A DNA stretch of 64,000 nt from Hyposmocoma kahamanoa (GCF_003589595.1 NW_020656077.1:1541369-1605368), one strand, 5' to 3'. Shown: positions 10,263 through 21,412, counted from the stretch's first letter. Numbers and translations: made by a program. Notes: generated from the letters alone by a model not told the origin.

Positions 10263-11750
10263 CTACCCTAACCTTCGCGTATCATAATATCTCTTAGATA
10301 AAGCAATCCTGTCTTTCTTGTCAAACATTCGCTTCCGATGCGATTGTAAACTATCTATACATTCCTTACGAGAACTCATCGAAGCTGCTCGTTTTACGTA
10401 GTCACTTCGCAGATTCGCCACATTACTTCCGCGAACACGATTAGAAATGTCGCTTTTCGAATTGTATTTTATATATATTTTCGGCAAATCATAATTATAA
10501 TTATTTATATCTAAATTCCGTTTTTGACGCAATTGACACGTCTTATCACTCACGTCAACATTACTTATCATCTCTGGCAAAACCGAGAAGCCATCCAAAC
10601 TTTTTGATACGGTTTTCAAAGGAGACTTTTCTTTCTTTGGTCCAATATCTATCATGGACTTAGAAGAAGAAATTTTATTGTCAATTTCCACTTTTGACAA
10701 CTCGAGATTACATCTCTTCAAAATATCTCGTCCCAGAATTAAATATTCTTTAAAATCGTCTACAACCAGCAACTTCGAAGGATAATCGTTCCCATTAATC
10801 ATCAACGACACCTTGGTGGACGACTGCACATTTATTGGCGTTGCACCCACTATACGTAATGGAAAACTTGGACTATCATCGATACGTAAATGTAACTTTT
10901 CCGCAAAATACCGAGAAATTACTGAAACTGAAGCATTAGTATCCACCAACGCCTCGCAACATACATCATTAATAAAAACAGATATAAAAGGTGTCCTATC
11001 TACGCTAGAACTATCAATTGTAGACAAATTTTCTACATGTTCAGTTGCGCTTTTCTGACAATCACGTTGAGGAGATCCCGACGAAGATCCACTACTATGT
11101 GCTCGTGAATACCCTTGACTTGGCGTATCCTGCTGCACGATTGGTGCTCGTGGCACTAAATATTCCGACTGTTTAGACTCGGGTCTAATTATCGGTGCAG
11201 AGACATCCTGTGTTTGCCAACAGCAAGAAGGCTCCATATTACAATTCACTGGCAATTCAATATCTTGTCTCACATTATAGCTGTGATTAAATACATCATC
11301 TACTTGGATAATTGTCTTTCTCAACTCCTCTTTAGATAGATACAAATTACTTGCCAGCATCCATTTAAAATTGGGTATCAAAGACTTCAAAAAATGCTTA
11401 ATAAACTGAACATCTTGAATATTCGCTTTCCTCGCTAACTCATCTAAACTATAAAAATAACTTATAAGCGATTCACTATGCCCCTGTCGCCTATAATAAA
11501 ATTCTCGGGCGTAATCAATTTGTGAGGGAAATTCCTCTCTCAACCTCTGTGCAATCACATCATACGACACGTATGAAGAAGAATACGTTTTGTACCATTG
11601 CAGAGCTGGCCCCTCCAAATACAACGCAAACACGTATTTCTTCTGCACATCAGACCAATTATTTAATATACTAATGGTCTCAAATTGGTTCAAAAACTCA
11701 TCTACGTCGTTGAACCCATTAAACTTTTGCGCCGACATATTATCATACAT
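10263..11750 (-). CDS. gag: Retrotransposon Gag with aspartic protease domain
   Basis: The frame gives 495 residues from the ATG at 11750; an in-frame stop lies just upstream, and a GTG five codons before the ATG is not a likely start. Residues about 10-155 are a retrotransposon gag domain with the hallmark GPALQWY at 47-53. A Ser/Gly-rich linker (210-245) follows. Residues about 255-350 are a retropepsin: ALVDTNASVSVIS holds the active-site position (Asp270) and LILGRDIL (337-344) is the second conserved motif. The usual Asp-Thr-Gly is Asp-Thr-Asn here. No CCHC zinc knuckle is present. The basic C-terminus (about 460-495, ending in KRYYDTRRLG) resembles the tail of an integrase, so it may be the scar of a pol deletion. 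It would make the particle; its protease may be weak or inactive. Confidence 0.88.
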   Translation of the reverse strand: MYDNMSAQKFNGFNDVDEFLNQFETISILNNWSDVQKKYVFALYLEGPALQWYKTYSSSYVSYDVIAQRLREEFPSQIDYAREFYYRRQGHSESLISYFYSLDELARKANIQDVQFIKHFLKSLIPNFKWMLASNLYLSKEELRKTIIQVDDVFNHSYNVRQDIELPVNCNMEPSCCWQTQDVSAPIIRPESKQSEYLVPRAPIVQQDTPSQGYSRAHSSGSSSGSPQRDCQKSATEHVENLSTIDSSSVDRTPFISVFINDVCCEALVDTNASVSVISRYFAEKLHLRIDDSPSFPLRIVGATPINVQSSTKVSLMINGNDYPSKLLVVDDFKEYLILGRDILKRCNLELSKVEIDNKISSSKSMIDIGPKKEKSPLKTVSKSLDGFSVLPEMISNVDVSDKTCQLRQKRNLDINNYNYDLPKIYIKYNSKSDISNRVRGSNVANLRSDYVKRAASMSSRKECIDSLQSHRKRMFDKKDRIALSKRYYDTRRLG

Positions 11751-12058
11751 ATTTTCTCCTCGCACTTTTTACTGGCACCAAATAAAAATTAATATTAAAT
11801 ATAAAAATATATATTACGACCTTTTGTTGCGCTTTCCTTGTGGTTGTGTCGTAACAACATATAAAAATATTTCACTATGGACTTTTCTTCATCGGATCCT
11901 TTCATCAATCGTAAGCTTGCGTCTAACATTTGCAGGCTTGAATTACATTATATTTCTTCTTCCATTGCCAGGTTTTTCAAAATAAAAATATAAAAAATTT
12001 TCACATCGTGACTCGTACTTCCATTATTGTAAACCGGCGAATTCCACCAATTATAATA

Positions 12059-12076
12059 GAGTCCGCGCCTCCACCA
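12059..12076 (-). other. Primer-binding site for a tRNA
   Basis: The plus strand reads GAGTCCGCGCCTCCACCA two bases from the 5' LTR. That is exactly the form of a tRNA 3' end: T-arm GAGTCC, acceptor strand, discriminator A and CCA. The minus strand (TGGTGGAGGCGC...) is therefore the primer-binding site. I cannot name the tRNA. Confidence 0.75.
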
Positions 12077-12078
12077 TT

Positions 12079-12324
12079 TATAATCGAGGGCTGTAGCTCA
12101 GATGCATTGCGAGAGGTACTTTTAATAATATAAAACGGGATTAACTTCAAACTTTGGTTTATTTTACCATTTTACATATTTTATACTTTTGGGTTACGAA
12201 ACAACCATCTTAATATCATATGTCAAGATCTTCTATTTTCTTAACATTCTTTTTCAAAGAATTCTAAATACAAACTAACTCATTCAGCCAGCAATTCTAC
12301 TCATAGAGTACGGCCTAGTCTACA
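12079..12324 (-). repeat. 5' LTR, complete, 246 bases
   Basis: It reads from TGTAGACTAGGCC to CCTCGATTATA on the minus strand, flanked outside by the GTAC duplication. It begins with TG but ends in TA and not CA. AT-rich promoter-like sequence lies in the middle. Confidence 0.88.
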
Positions 12325-12328
12325 GTAC

Positions 12329-13027
12329 ACACACACACAGCACTTACTTTCATTAGTTAGGTACTTACTATCGCAACTCTCTGGGAATTTAACGTTGTTG
12401 CAAACAAAACAAAGAAAACAGAAAAAATCTGATAATGTATCTTGACTGCCAACTGCCAACAATCCTATCAGTGAAACCTCCTTCATCATTCGTACGAAGA
12501 TTGTAATTAAGCAAAAACATCATTTCCTGCCTGTCTGGTTGTATTAAAAAAATCTTTATACTATCTGTATCGATCGATATTAATTAAAATTTGCTATAAA
12601 GCATGGCAGATGGCAAATCCGGTCCATGTATATCATGGAGATAGTCCTTGAGAGTACATCATTTATACATAGTTATAGATAGAGGAAGAATAATTTCTTA
12701 TTAAAGTTGTTATTAGTAATTTTGTAGGATATTTTTTATTGATTTTCTTATAGACTTGCTAAAAATTCGTGCGGTTCAGGTAACTTTATACAATAAAATA
12801 ACTTATTAAACGTTATATTGTCTATGGTCATTTTTAAACAATATTTTTACATTTTAAGAATAAGCTGTATGATAATGATAATGATAAACCACGCACATAC
12901 AAAGCCGTCAAAAAATATGGCTGTTACCCCGTCCACCTTACATAGCCCTTTCAGACTTTCACTTGTTTCAATCTTTACAAGTTTCTTTGAATGACGTGTT
13001 CATTCACTTTGATAACGAACAGACATT
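12329..13027. other. AT-rich non-coding interval
   Basis: It begins with a short AC repeat (12325-12339). Nothing else recognisable. Confidence 0.4.
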
Positions 13028-13239
13028 AATAATAATAACAATAATAACGCACACACTCAACATAGCCCCGCACTAGGGAAACCCTGTGTCGCGGGTGCCA
13101 TGGACACACACACATAGACAACCACAAATTACACCCAAACTCACGAGAGAAATAAATGTAGGCCATACAAATATTTCTCCCGGCCCGGGGACCTCTGCGT
13201 GGCAGTCCGGTATAGTAACCGTTCGGCCACGGAGGCAGT
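13028..13239 (-). mobile_element. tRNA-derived SINE (family S3)
   Basis: On the minus strand it begins CCTCCGTGGCCGAACGGTTA, very close to the A-box region of a serine-type tRNA. It continues through GAGGTCCCCGGGCCGGG and CATGGCACCCGCGACACAGG and ends GTTGAGTGTGCG with an ATT-rich tail. A second copy is at 55.1 kb in the other orientation. Pol III transcription is inferred from the A box; the B box is degraded. Confidence 0.75.
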
Positions 13240-13512
13240 TAAAAGAGACTATTAAGATTTTTTATGAAATATTAATTATACAATTACCCGAAAGATGGTA
13301 AAAGATTGTAGGTCTAAATGGCCAATACCTACATAATTGATTAAAGTTTTACATTTATTTTTTAAATGTATTTCCGTAGCAAAGCTTATATGAAAATTTA
13401 TACTTTGATACAGACTTTTTCGCCAAAAATTTAATGCGGCGATGGACTAGAATTAGCTATAAATTCTTAGTTTTTTTTTGTGGTTTTTCACTAAATTATT
13501 ATAATTACTTAG

Positions 13513-13653
13513 AGGTTTCTTACCACGGTATGACTTTTTTATATTATACCGATAATTCGAAACGATGTGCGCTCAATTGACTTGGTCAACCCGTGTGTGA
13601 CCGTTCCGAAATGTTGGACTAATGAGTAAAAATCATACCGCGTGGTAAGAAAG
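13513..13653. repeat. Fold-back MITE, about 140 bases
   Basis: Inverted ends AGGTTTCTTACCACGGTATG and its near complement at 13634-13653 surround a spacer with GGTCAACCCGTG and TTCCGAAATGTTGG. The same termini start the truncated copy at 63.9 kb. Confidence 0.75.
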
Positions 13654-14284
13654 CTGTGACTAGTGATAATAATTTACGATTAGGTATTCGTACAAGTATA
13701 TTTGTTAAGTTTATTATGGAATCTTAAATAAATCGATATACATGTGTTAAACGCTCACAGTACAGTGACATCGATTGATAAATACTTCCTAACTCAAATT
13801 CAAATCTTTATTCCATAGTCAAGCTAATTACACTTGAAATCGTCACATTGATTAAACTCTATTGCTCATTCGTAGGGCAGATTCCCCTGAGACGAATGAG
13901 TAAGACATTCTAGGTGTTGCACTTTATAAATAAACAATTGTATACATTTATCATCTACAAATATTTACTTCAATTATGTTTGACCAAAACAATCTGTAAG
14001 AGTTAAACAAGTTACTACATGGCTTTTTGTCATCCAAGTTCGCAGAAGTTGTGTGCAGGTGTAAAGTTTATATAGTTTTAAGCCTCGTAAATGGCAAACT
14101 TTGAATATCAACACAATCTTATTATAGGAGCGTATACAATGCGTCATACATGAATATGTGAAGACGACTGTCGAAAACAGCCGGCATATTTTCTTGTATT
14201 AATGTTATATTTAACGCTATTTTTGACTTTTTATAACTATTCTTCAGAAAATTAACGCTAAAATAAGAATGTTATTTCTTTAAA
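13654..14284. other. AT-rich non-coding interval
   Basis: No gene or repeat recognised. Confidence 0.4.
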
Positions 14285-15118
14285 CTTCTCTCTCAAAGAC
14301 ACTGTGAGGCCCAGATTGCAAATTGGCTTAACCGTTCGTTTTTGCAGGACAAACACTCTATTAATATCACAATAAGAGAGTTTGCGCACTACACTGCGTC
14401 CCATTGTAAATGACCGTCCGAAATGCCACGTGGATCATTTTATCTCTGGAAATAAAGAAGCTATATTCGTATTTTCAAGAATTCGAATCGCATGTAGTGC
14501 ACAATCGACATCCAAAGTGGGTCCGAATTTTCTATATTTGCTTAGTCTCGGAACGAATCCGAATGGGACGCAGTGTTCAAACGCGCCTACCCCATATCAA
14601 AATGCCGAATGTCATTATAGTATGCCTGGAAATATTGTCTATATCTGTAACGGGCTGGTTTCCTCAAGTTGATATCGTAACGCCTACTTTGCGTTTAAAA
14701 AGACTACTGACTTTCATAATTTGGCTACGCAACGTACAATTTGTAATTCTTTAAAATTAAGATCATGCTGATCCCACGTACATTTACATGATGCATCTAA
14801 AAACTATATGTAAGACAAGAAATTCGACGTCTACAATACATGGAACAATAAGTAGACTGGAAATGCTCGTACAATGAAAGCGCTGTGCAAAAGAGCAGTG
14901 TACATGTAGGTGCGTTTTATCCATCGGGACAGAAAACAATGCAACACTATGTTAAGGGCAAAAGTAAATACACAATCTAAGAAATCAAAGCACCGCGACA
15001 AGAGGAAACGAAACAATCGATTGTAAACCAGTTCCAATCAATAACTTACATTCCAACTCGAGACGCTCAAAATAAACTTTGTGATGTTATAATGGGAATA
15101 AACCTTAATATTGGTTAA
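14285..15118 (+). pseudogene. Degraded coding-like remnant, unidentified
   Basis: Base composition is less AT-rich than the neighbours and two open stretches occur in different frames: about 14382-14672, and 14852-15118 with a single internal TAA. The second has a protein-like mix of residues, such as VGAFYPSGQKTMQHYVKGK. I recognise no family. It may be a decayed transposon gene or retrocopy. Chance cannot be excluded in either frame. Confidence 0.25.
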
Positions 15119-15352
15119 CAATAAAGCTCTATTGTTGCTGGCACGTGCCATGTAGGCATAAAGTTGGTCTCGTTTATTTGACTTTTGAACCAGGAGCAAT
15201 TACAATTGATATTGGAAATGGTTTAATGAAACAACATTTGATATTACTCCAGAGGATCGTATAATACATGCACTGTGTAAAACTGTACGTAATTCATATG
15301 AGAGCAGAGCATTATACTTATTTAAAGTTTTCCTTCAACCATATAGGGACAG

Positions 15353-15868
15353 CATTGAGTATATAACCAGAAATAGAGACGAAATCTCATTTAATTTGTT
15401 TGAAAACTATTCTGCCAAAACATTGGACAGCCCGGATTCGAAATAATTGACGGGTGTTGTCAATTGTTTCACTTCGAATCGACCAGTTTAACTTGACCTT
15501 TGTTGTAATAGACGAAAATGGCTAAATTACAAATTTAGTATTTAATTACCGATGAATGTGATTCCGTTTGTTTTGTAATTAGATCTTTTGCTGTTTTTCC
15601 CACACCACCGAATGCAACAGCCCCCATTGTTCGAGATATTATCTTTATTACGATAAATACAGAATATTATAATAAATAAGAATATTATAATTAATAAGAG
15701 ACGGAACACACAGGTTAATTGTTAGCGGTGTATTATTATTTCAGTTTTGTAATTTGTGCTTTCAGCGCAAATGAGAGTTGATATTTCAAAGTAAGGTCCG
15801 TTTACCTGATGAGTTGCCAGAGATGGATGGCCCTTACTTCGTTTCTATTTCTGGTTATATACTCGATG
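15353..15868. mobile_element. T8 non-autonomous DNA transposon, copy 1
   Basis: Terminal inverted repeats of about 33 bases (CATTGAGTATATAACCAG at the left, complement at the right) bound 516 bases. The flanking AGGGACAG at 15345-15352 and 15869-15876 is a perfect 8-base target duplication. The interior shares long stretches with the copies at 18.8, 29.1 and 38.6 kb but has no transposase. Eight-base duplications are usual for hAT and P-type transposases. Confidence 0.92.
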
Positions 15869-15876
15869 AGGGACAG

Positions 15877-16621
15877 AAGCAAAACTATGCTATTAAATGG
15901 TATTAGGAGTTACTATTACAGATTGACTCAATTTCTGAGATATGAGTTCTATGGAACTTGAATAGACAATTTCAAATCACACTCAATTGTAACATAAGTT
16001 AGGACAGAGTAAATTACTGTAGGAAAACCATAGTAACTGAAATATCTAACAGTGCTAGTAATCTCTAAATATTCCCGGTTTATCGAACGCCTTTTTTATT
16101 TACCTCTTCAAAAGTAGCAAAACGCGTGTAAGTAATTTTGCTATTAAAAAATAAGAGATTTTAGAGGTTTTTGCTATTACTGCATTATAGTAACACATAG
16201 TCGAAACATGTTTATAATTGTATAATTGGCATCTTTTGGCTGATGAATGTCTTGGTTACGATAAAATAAACAAAAACAACACCGATGACATCGGCGGGTG
16301 ACACGACGTGACACGACCATGACATAGACTTCTGTTGTGGACATGCAGTACGTGCTCAATTTTTATGACTATAAAAGCATAATAGTTTACCATACGTACT
16401 TGTTTAAATCTAGTAAGTTGGTATTTTGTGATTTAAAATGTAGAGGAGTTTGGTCAGACTGCCCGGTGTGACTCACAGTATGCGATCGTTAGGCGGACCT
16501 TGACATTCACTATAATGAAGTATAAATAGGTATGTACTCACCATCTCGCATGTCTTAATGAATAAGACGTTTAGGATAATTTCATAACAGAAATAATGAG
16601 TGAGTGAGAGAAATAGAGAGT
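15877..16621. other. AT-rich non-coding interval
   Basis: No gene or repeat recognised. Confidence 0.4.
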
Positions 16622-16911
16622 ATTTTTTTGATACTAACTGACGGGACGAACAAGTCTTGCGCCTGATGGTAAGCGACACACCTGTCTACAGCAGGTCAAA
16701 CGTCACTCAGAGACTTAAATCGCAAAGATCTGAGGGGCACTGCCACTACGCCTGTCACCCTGAGACATAACTTGACAAGTCCCAGTGCTTGCAATTTCAC
16801 TAGTACCCTAACCCTTCAAAACCGGAACACAGTACCTAATGCTCACATGCTTGGCAGCAGAAATAGGTAAGGAGACGAACTCTTTCACAAGGAGGTCTAC
16901 TGCTCCTCTAG
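16622..16911 (-). mobile_element. S1 SINE-like element, copy D
   Basis: Plus-strand GACGGGACGAACAAGTC to AAGGAGGTCTACTGCTCC matches S1 in minus sense, with the T run at 16623-16629 as tail. It has a small internal deletion before the 5' end. Confidence 0.8.
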
Positions 16912-18000
16912 TTATCTGGAACTCTACTGCTCCGCCAGTATTTATAATTTGATGCTAGAAGTATAAAAAACGATAAAATCGATTTTATAATAATTTTCAC
17001 TTAAAAATTAAAACATTAAGTATTAAGGGTAAAAAAATGACGTCGTCGTAATTATTATGCATAAACTTTCACATTGCATTGTACTTACGTTGCGAGCGAG
17101 AATAGAATACGATAAATTTAATATTTTCGGTATTTGTACACCTAAGTACCTATTATCCGGGCAAATAAAATTAGCCGCATTCAGGAGCTGGACGTAATTA
17201 TTATCTTCCAATAACCATAACTTTTTTTAATATACTATTTCCCAAATTATCTAACTATTAAGTACATAACTATGTTATACGAGTATTGCGTCCATTAGTG
17301 ATAGCAGAACTTCAAAACAAGTGAAAATCCACAACTTTGCAAGGAGAATTCAAATTTTACAAAAATTTTATGCAACTAATGTTGCTTTGTTAACAAGATT
17401 TATTCCTTTCAATGAATGTAAAGCACACCCGCAACTATAAGATTTTTTTTCACACGTCGCCGACAAGTGCATTCGTGTAATTTAGTTACATACTTAGTTT
17501 TTATATTATTGTTATGTTTTGTTACATTAATGTATAATTAGTTTTTAAGGTATATATTATATGAGTCATAGCTGCCTGATTTAAATAAGAATAACGCCCG
17601 ACTGCTGAGTACGAGTCTTCCTGAAGATGAGTATAAAGAGTATACACTAGTTTCCGGATATTACTGATCAACGGCATCTTTAGGCCACGGGGCCTACAGG
17701 CCCTAGTGAATTGATTGGAGACTTACTTGATACATTTTTGAATGGTGTGAGCTTTTCTGACATGCCGATTTCATTACATTTCATTGTTCAACCGAATGAT
17801 TAAATGTAACTTTTAACAAAATAGGCAATACATCCTATGAAAACTAAATATTTATTTTTACCTGTGTGGGGGTGAATCGTTTACCTTCAGAAGTAATTAA
17901 ATATACGAACATTTTCATTAAACGAATTAGTTCATTTCAGAAGTCTATGACTCATTTGTTTTTTCCGGAAAATGATGAAATTAAATTAACTAATAATATA
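16912..18000. other. AT-rich non-coding interval
   Basis: About 1.1 kb without a gene. A short palindromic CACGGGGCCTACAGGCCC lies near 17690. Confidence 0.4.
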
Positions 18001-18568
18001 AGCCGTGGTAGCCTAATCGTTTGACTTACCGCCTCTCAAGCAGTGGCCGTGGTTTCGTATCCGGGCTGGCACCTCTGAGTCTGAGTAGTGAAATCTAAAT
18101 AGACCTTTACCATGAGCTTTTCGGTGAAGGAAAACATCGTGATGAAACTTACACGTCATAGAAGGGTCATAACCCTCGGAAAACGTGTGACGTCCACGAC
18201 CCGTATTGAGCCAGCGGCGGACTATGGCCTAAACCCTCGTATCGACACATCCGTAGAACAAAGGTCTATGTGTAAGACTACTTGTTCTCAGGACATAGTA
18301 CATTTCGTTCGTTCTTCTTCGCTGTGGATGTCAGATTGACCGTTGTTCGATTTTATATTTCCGAAACGAAGTAAGATATATAAATTCTCAAAATACTTTT
18401 ACATAGGACCCAGTTTGAATAACGAAATTGTTCTCGTAACGTACTTATTCTCTTTTCGCCATATAATCACATCGGACTCTGTTCTTCGGATGAGTCGGTA
18501 TGAAAGGAGACCCGTGCCCAGCAGTGGAATATGTAAATGGGTTGATGATGATGACGATGACGATGAGC
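18001..18568 (+). mobile_element. tRNA-derived SINE (family S2), interrupted copy
   Basis: The head CGTGGTAGCCTAATCGTTTG with CCTCTCAAGCAG has tRNA-like A-box character, and TTTCGTATCCGGGCT is a decayed B box. The body includes CTTTTCGGTGAAGGAAAAC and GGCGGACTATGGCC. After about 18240 the family sequence stops and about 260 unrelated bases follow; it resumes at AGGAGACCCGTGCCCAGCAG (18506) and ends in a GAT-rich tail. The middle is an insertion or unaligned segment. Confidence 0.8.
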
Positions 18569-18751
18569 AAGTATTTCGTGATTCTCACACTTTTTTGCAA
18601 TCTGCGAATTTATTCTGATTGATTTGCTTTGTTTTTGTCCTGAAACCACATAAAGTAACCTACAACTTTTAATTGCGTCTTTGACAATAACGTTTTAGTG
18701 CTAGATTATGAAATGTAATAATAAAAACACTCAATATGTGTTGTTTTAGAA

Positions 18752-19275
18752 CATCGAGTATATAATCAGAAATAGAGACGAGATAAGGGACATCCATCCC
18801 TGGCAACTCATCAGGCAAATGGGCCTTATATAACTTTTAAATATTAACTCTCGTTTGCATTGAAATCACAAATTAGAAAGCTGCAATAGTACAGCACCAA
18901 CAACTGACCTGTGTGTACGTCTCCGTATATTCCAAAAATATTTTGTATTATTGTAATAAAAATAATATCTCTAACTGTGAGGGGCTGTCCCATTCGGTGG
19001 TGTGGGCAAAACAGCAAACATCTAATTACAAAACAAACGGAATCACATTTCATTGGTAATTAAATATTAAATACGAAATTTTTCAACTTTCCCCCATTAT
19101 AGCAAAGCTCAAGTTAAATAGGTCGATTTGAAGTGAAACAATTGACGATACCTGTCAAATGTTTCGAATTCGGGCGGATCAATCGTAGCGCATTTATCAC
19201 CGTAATGATATGGCAAAATAATTTTCAAACAAATTAAATGCCACTTCGTCTCTATTTCTGATTATATACTCGATA
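18752..19275. mobile_element. T8 non-autonomous DNA transposon, copy 2
   Basis: 524 bases between inverted repeats, flanked by TTTTAGAA at 18744-18751 and 19276-19283. The interior is inverted relative to the other copies. It holds a 69-codon open stretch on the minus strand (19053-18844) related to a broken stretch in copy 4, perhaps a relic of a parental element. Confidence 0.92.
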
Positions 19276-19283
19276 TTTTAGAA

Positions 19284-19620
19284 TAACGAAATATTTCTTA
19301 ACTAATTCAAGAATGCCTCTAATGTCCACGTATTACATCCCGATAAATTTGTTTTGGTTTATTTTATGTTTCAATTTCTCTACGGTTAATGAGGAAAATT
19401 TAATAACCGAATAAGAAGCGTTGTTACATCATTGACGGCGTACATTTAAGTTTTAGATGTGCCTATTTCTTAATAAATACACAATTTACCGGTTACTCAG
19501 TCATATCATGGTCATTATCATAACGGATTTGGGAACCGGTAATTTCCGGATTGCAAAACTATATAAAATTTTAGGTCTATGTAGATTGTGTCATTTATCT
19601 ACCCCTTGAGTAACCACGTA
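19284..19620. other. AT-rich non-coding interval
   Basis: Nothing recognisable. Confidence 0.35.
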
Positions 19621-19874
19621 ATTATTGTATGTATGTTACGCGATAACTCCGGCCGGCATTTGGTTAACCGATTTTGATGATTATTTTTTTGTAGGGAAGA
19701 GGGTACCTCAATTGGCCTCATTTAAAAAATATTCCACTTCTTAGGGTGGCAAATTAGGGAATGAATTCGGTTTCACGCACTTTCCGGTAACCGATTTCAT
19801 TAAAATTTGACAAATACGTGTAATTCCACGAACTTTTGAGGTTGATGTTTTAGTACTCTGCACTGAGATTATTC
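19621..19874 (+). repeat. Dispersed repeat R, second copy
   Basis: Shares AACCGATTTTGATGATTA, GGGTGGCAAATTAGGGAATG and the CACGCACTTTCCGG segment with the copies at 28.6 and 55.9 kb, and ends TAGTACTCTGCACTGAGATT. Confidence 0.75.
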
Positions 19875-20069
19875 TTAACTTTGTATGATATCATCGTGAT
19901 CAATCCTAACTGTCAAAGGAAGTACACAAAACATTTAAAGTCCTCATTCCTAATTGGGCCTCCCTAAAGGGCTGCTTATTTAAACCCTATCATTAGAATA
20001 GACACTGCACATGGGACCTATTGTGCCTATAAGCGACTGGTAATTATGTTTTGGTATGCTTCCGGTTCT

Positions 20070-21412
20070 TTATTTTTGGATATTGGTCAATTTCGAACCA
20101 CTATAAAAAAGATAATCATATTCAGGAGTAACATTATAAGCTCCGTAGAAAATTGTCTGTGACAATATTCTTATTTCATTTTTTGACACAGCGTCTAAGT
20201 AATGTTTGAGGGTTTCCACACTGTAATTTATTATGTTAAGTAATATGGACTCAAGGTCATTTCTCTGGCCTCTTTCCCAATCTCGCAAAGCTTTTACAGT
20301 CGAATCAAAATGCATCACTACAATTTCCTCGCCGTCTGTATCGTATAGTTTGTCAATTATATCCAACAGCACTCTAATCGCCGTTGTTTTAAGTTTCAAT
20401 TCTTGTTTTTTGTTGCTTATCCATGTATATCTCTTACTTATTACACCTCGAAAAACCGAAATTACTTGTCTAGCGCGAGTCAAGTCCCGACCAATGTTGT
20501 TTTGCAACAATTTACCAATATTTGTTGCTAAATCTGTGCCTAAAACAGATTCGAAAAATTCGCGTTTAGTTTGACCGGCTTTAATTGTTTTCGTCAGTAT
20601 TTTGTGAAGTTTACTATCAGACATTTGTAATATTTCACTGCTTAAATCGGCAAAGTAATCTGAGAATCCAGGAAATGGTCTGCACAGCTTCAGTTCCTTA
20701 CAAATATATTTAAAGTCAGCTTTTTGGTATTTGATATTGTTACTGTACATAGTTTCAGTGATAATCTGGACGTCTTTCTCAAGCAAAGTTTCAGGTTCAT
20801 GATCATCGACTACAGCGTTCAAAAAATTTCTAGATACACTGTATAATAACTTATTAGACGACTCTATTATTGAAAGTAGTAATATTTCTCTATCGAAATC
20901 AGTAGTAGAATTTTGTTTAAGAGAGTGGGCTACAATGTCTTTCAATTTCTGTAAGTATTCAACATCTGCCAGTTTTAATCTCCGGTTAGTGCCTTTCTCT
21001 ATTTTAAGAATATTCTTAATGTTCTTGCTGACTATTACAAGTCGCTGTGAGCCTTTTTGCGATATATATTCAATGAAATTGTCACTCACAGGTTTGCTGG
21101 CTCTTCTAGCACCATTTAATTTATTTTTTTCTAAATACTGCTTTGCATTGGGACCGTGAATTGTAATGACATTCTTATCTTTATTTGACTCGGATACAAC
21201 TTGTTCTGCTTTTAATCTTTCTATGAACTCATCACTTAACTTAACGTATCCATCTATTTCTAAATCGTAGCTACAGGATAACCACAAACCTGCAAATAGA
21301 CAAGTAGGTATCTAGTTAAATCTCAACTCTTTAAATAAATTTATGTGCATACCTGTACTGCTCATATTAAGTATTTACCTTGCAAAAAAAAAACAGCAAT
21401 TTTAAGTAGCAT
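20070..21412 (-). CDS. Secreted helical protein of unknown function, two exons (join 21412-21379, 21289-20070)
   Basis: Exon 1 (21412-21379) encodes MLLKIAVFFLQ plus one base. A GTAAAT donor at 21378 and a TATTTGCAG acceptor ending at 21290 define an 89-base intron. Exon 2 continues G-LWLSCS-YDLE and runs to a TAA at 20072-20070. The spliced frame is 1254 bases, exactly 418 codons. Residues 1-18 form a typical signal peptide whose core spans the splice junction, with likely cleavage after Ser18. The mature part is charged and mostly helical by composition; it has no membrane segment, and its only cysteines are a C-x5-C pair (ICKELKLC). I recognise no family. Clean codons and the precise frame-restoring intron argue for a live gene. 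AATAAA at 20074-20069 overlaps the stop, so the 3' UTR may be very short. Confidence 0.85.

Larger units (their letters stand above)
9143..12324 (-). mobile_element. LTR retrotransposon with gag-protease only (non-autonomous)
   Basis: All structural parts of an LTR element are present in minus orientation: two LTRs (12079-12324 and gap-containing 9143-9246), a primer-binding site, a gag-protease frame, a polypurine tract against the 3' LTR, and a GTAC target duplication at 9139-9142 and 12325-12328. The LTR stretches that can be compared (47 bases at each end) are identical, which implies a recent insertion. No reverse transcriptase, RNase H or integrase is found in the 1 kb between the frame's stop and the 3' LTR. 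The duplication size and gag type suggest a Ty3/Gypsy relative. It would need enzymes from another element to move. Confidence 0.9.

Noticed and set aside
11590..11985. 131-codon open frame on the plus strand
   Set aside because: Antisense to gag and its leader; no domain content.
12059..12076. Fragment of a real tRNA gene ending in CCA
   Set aside because: Only the last 18 bases are present and they abut the LTR, as a primer-binding site would; nuclear tRNA genes do not encode CCA.
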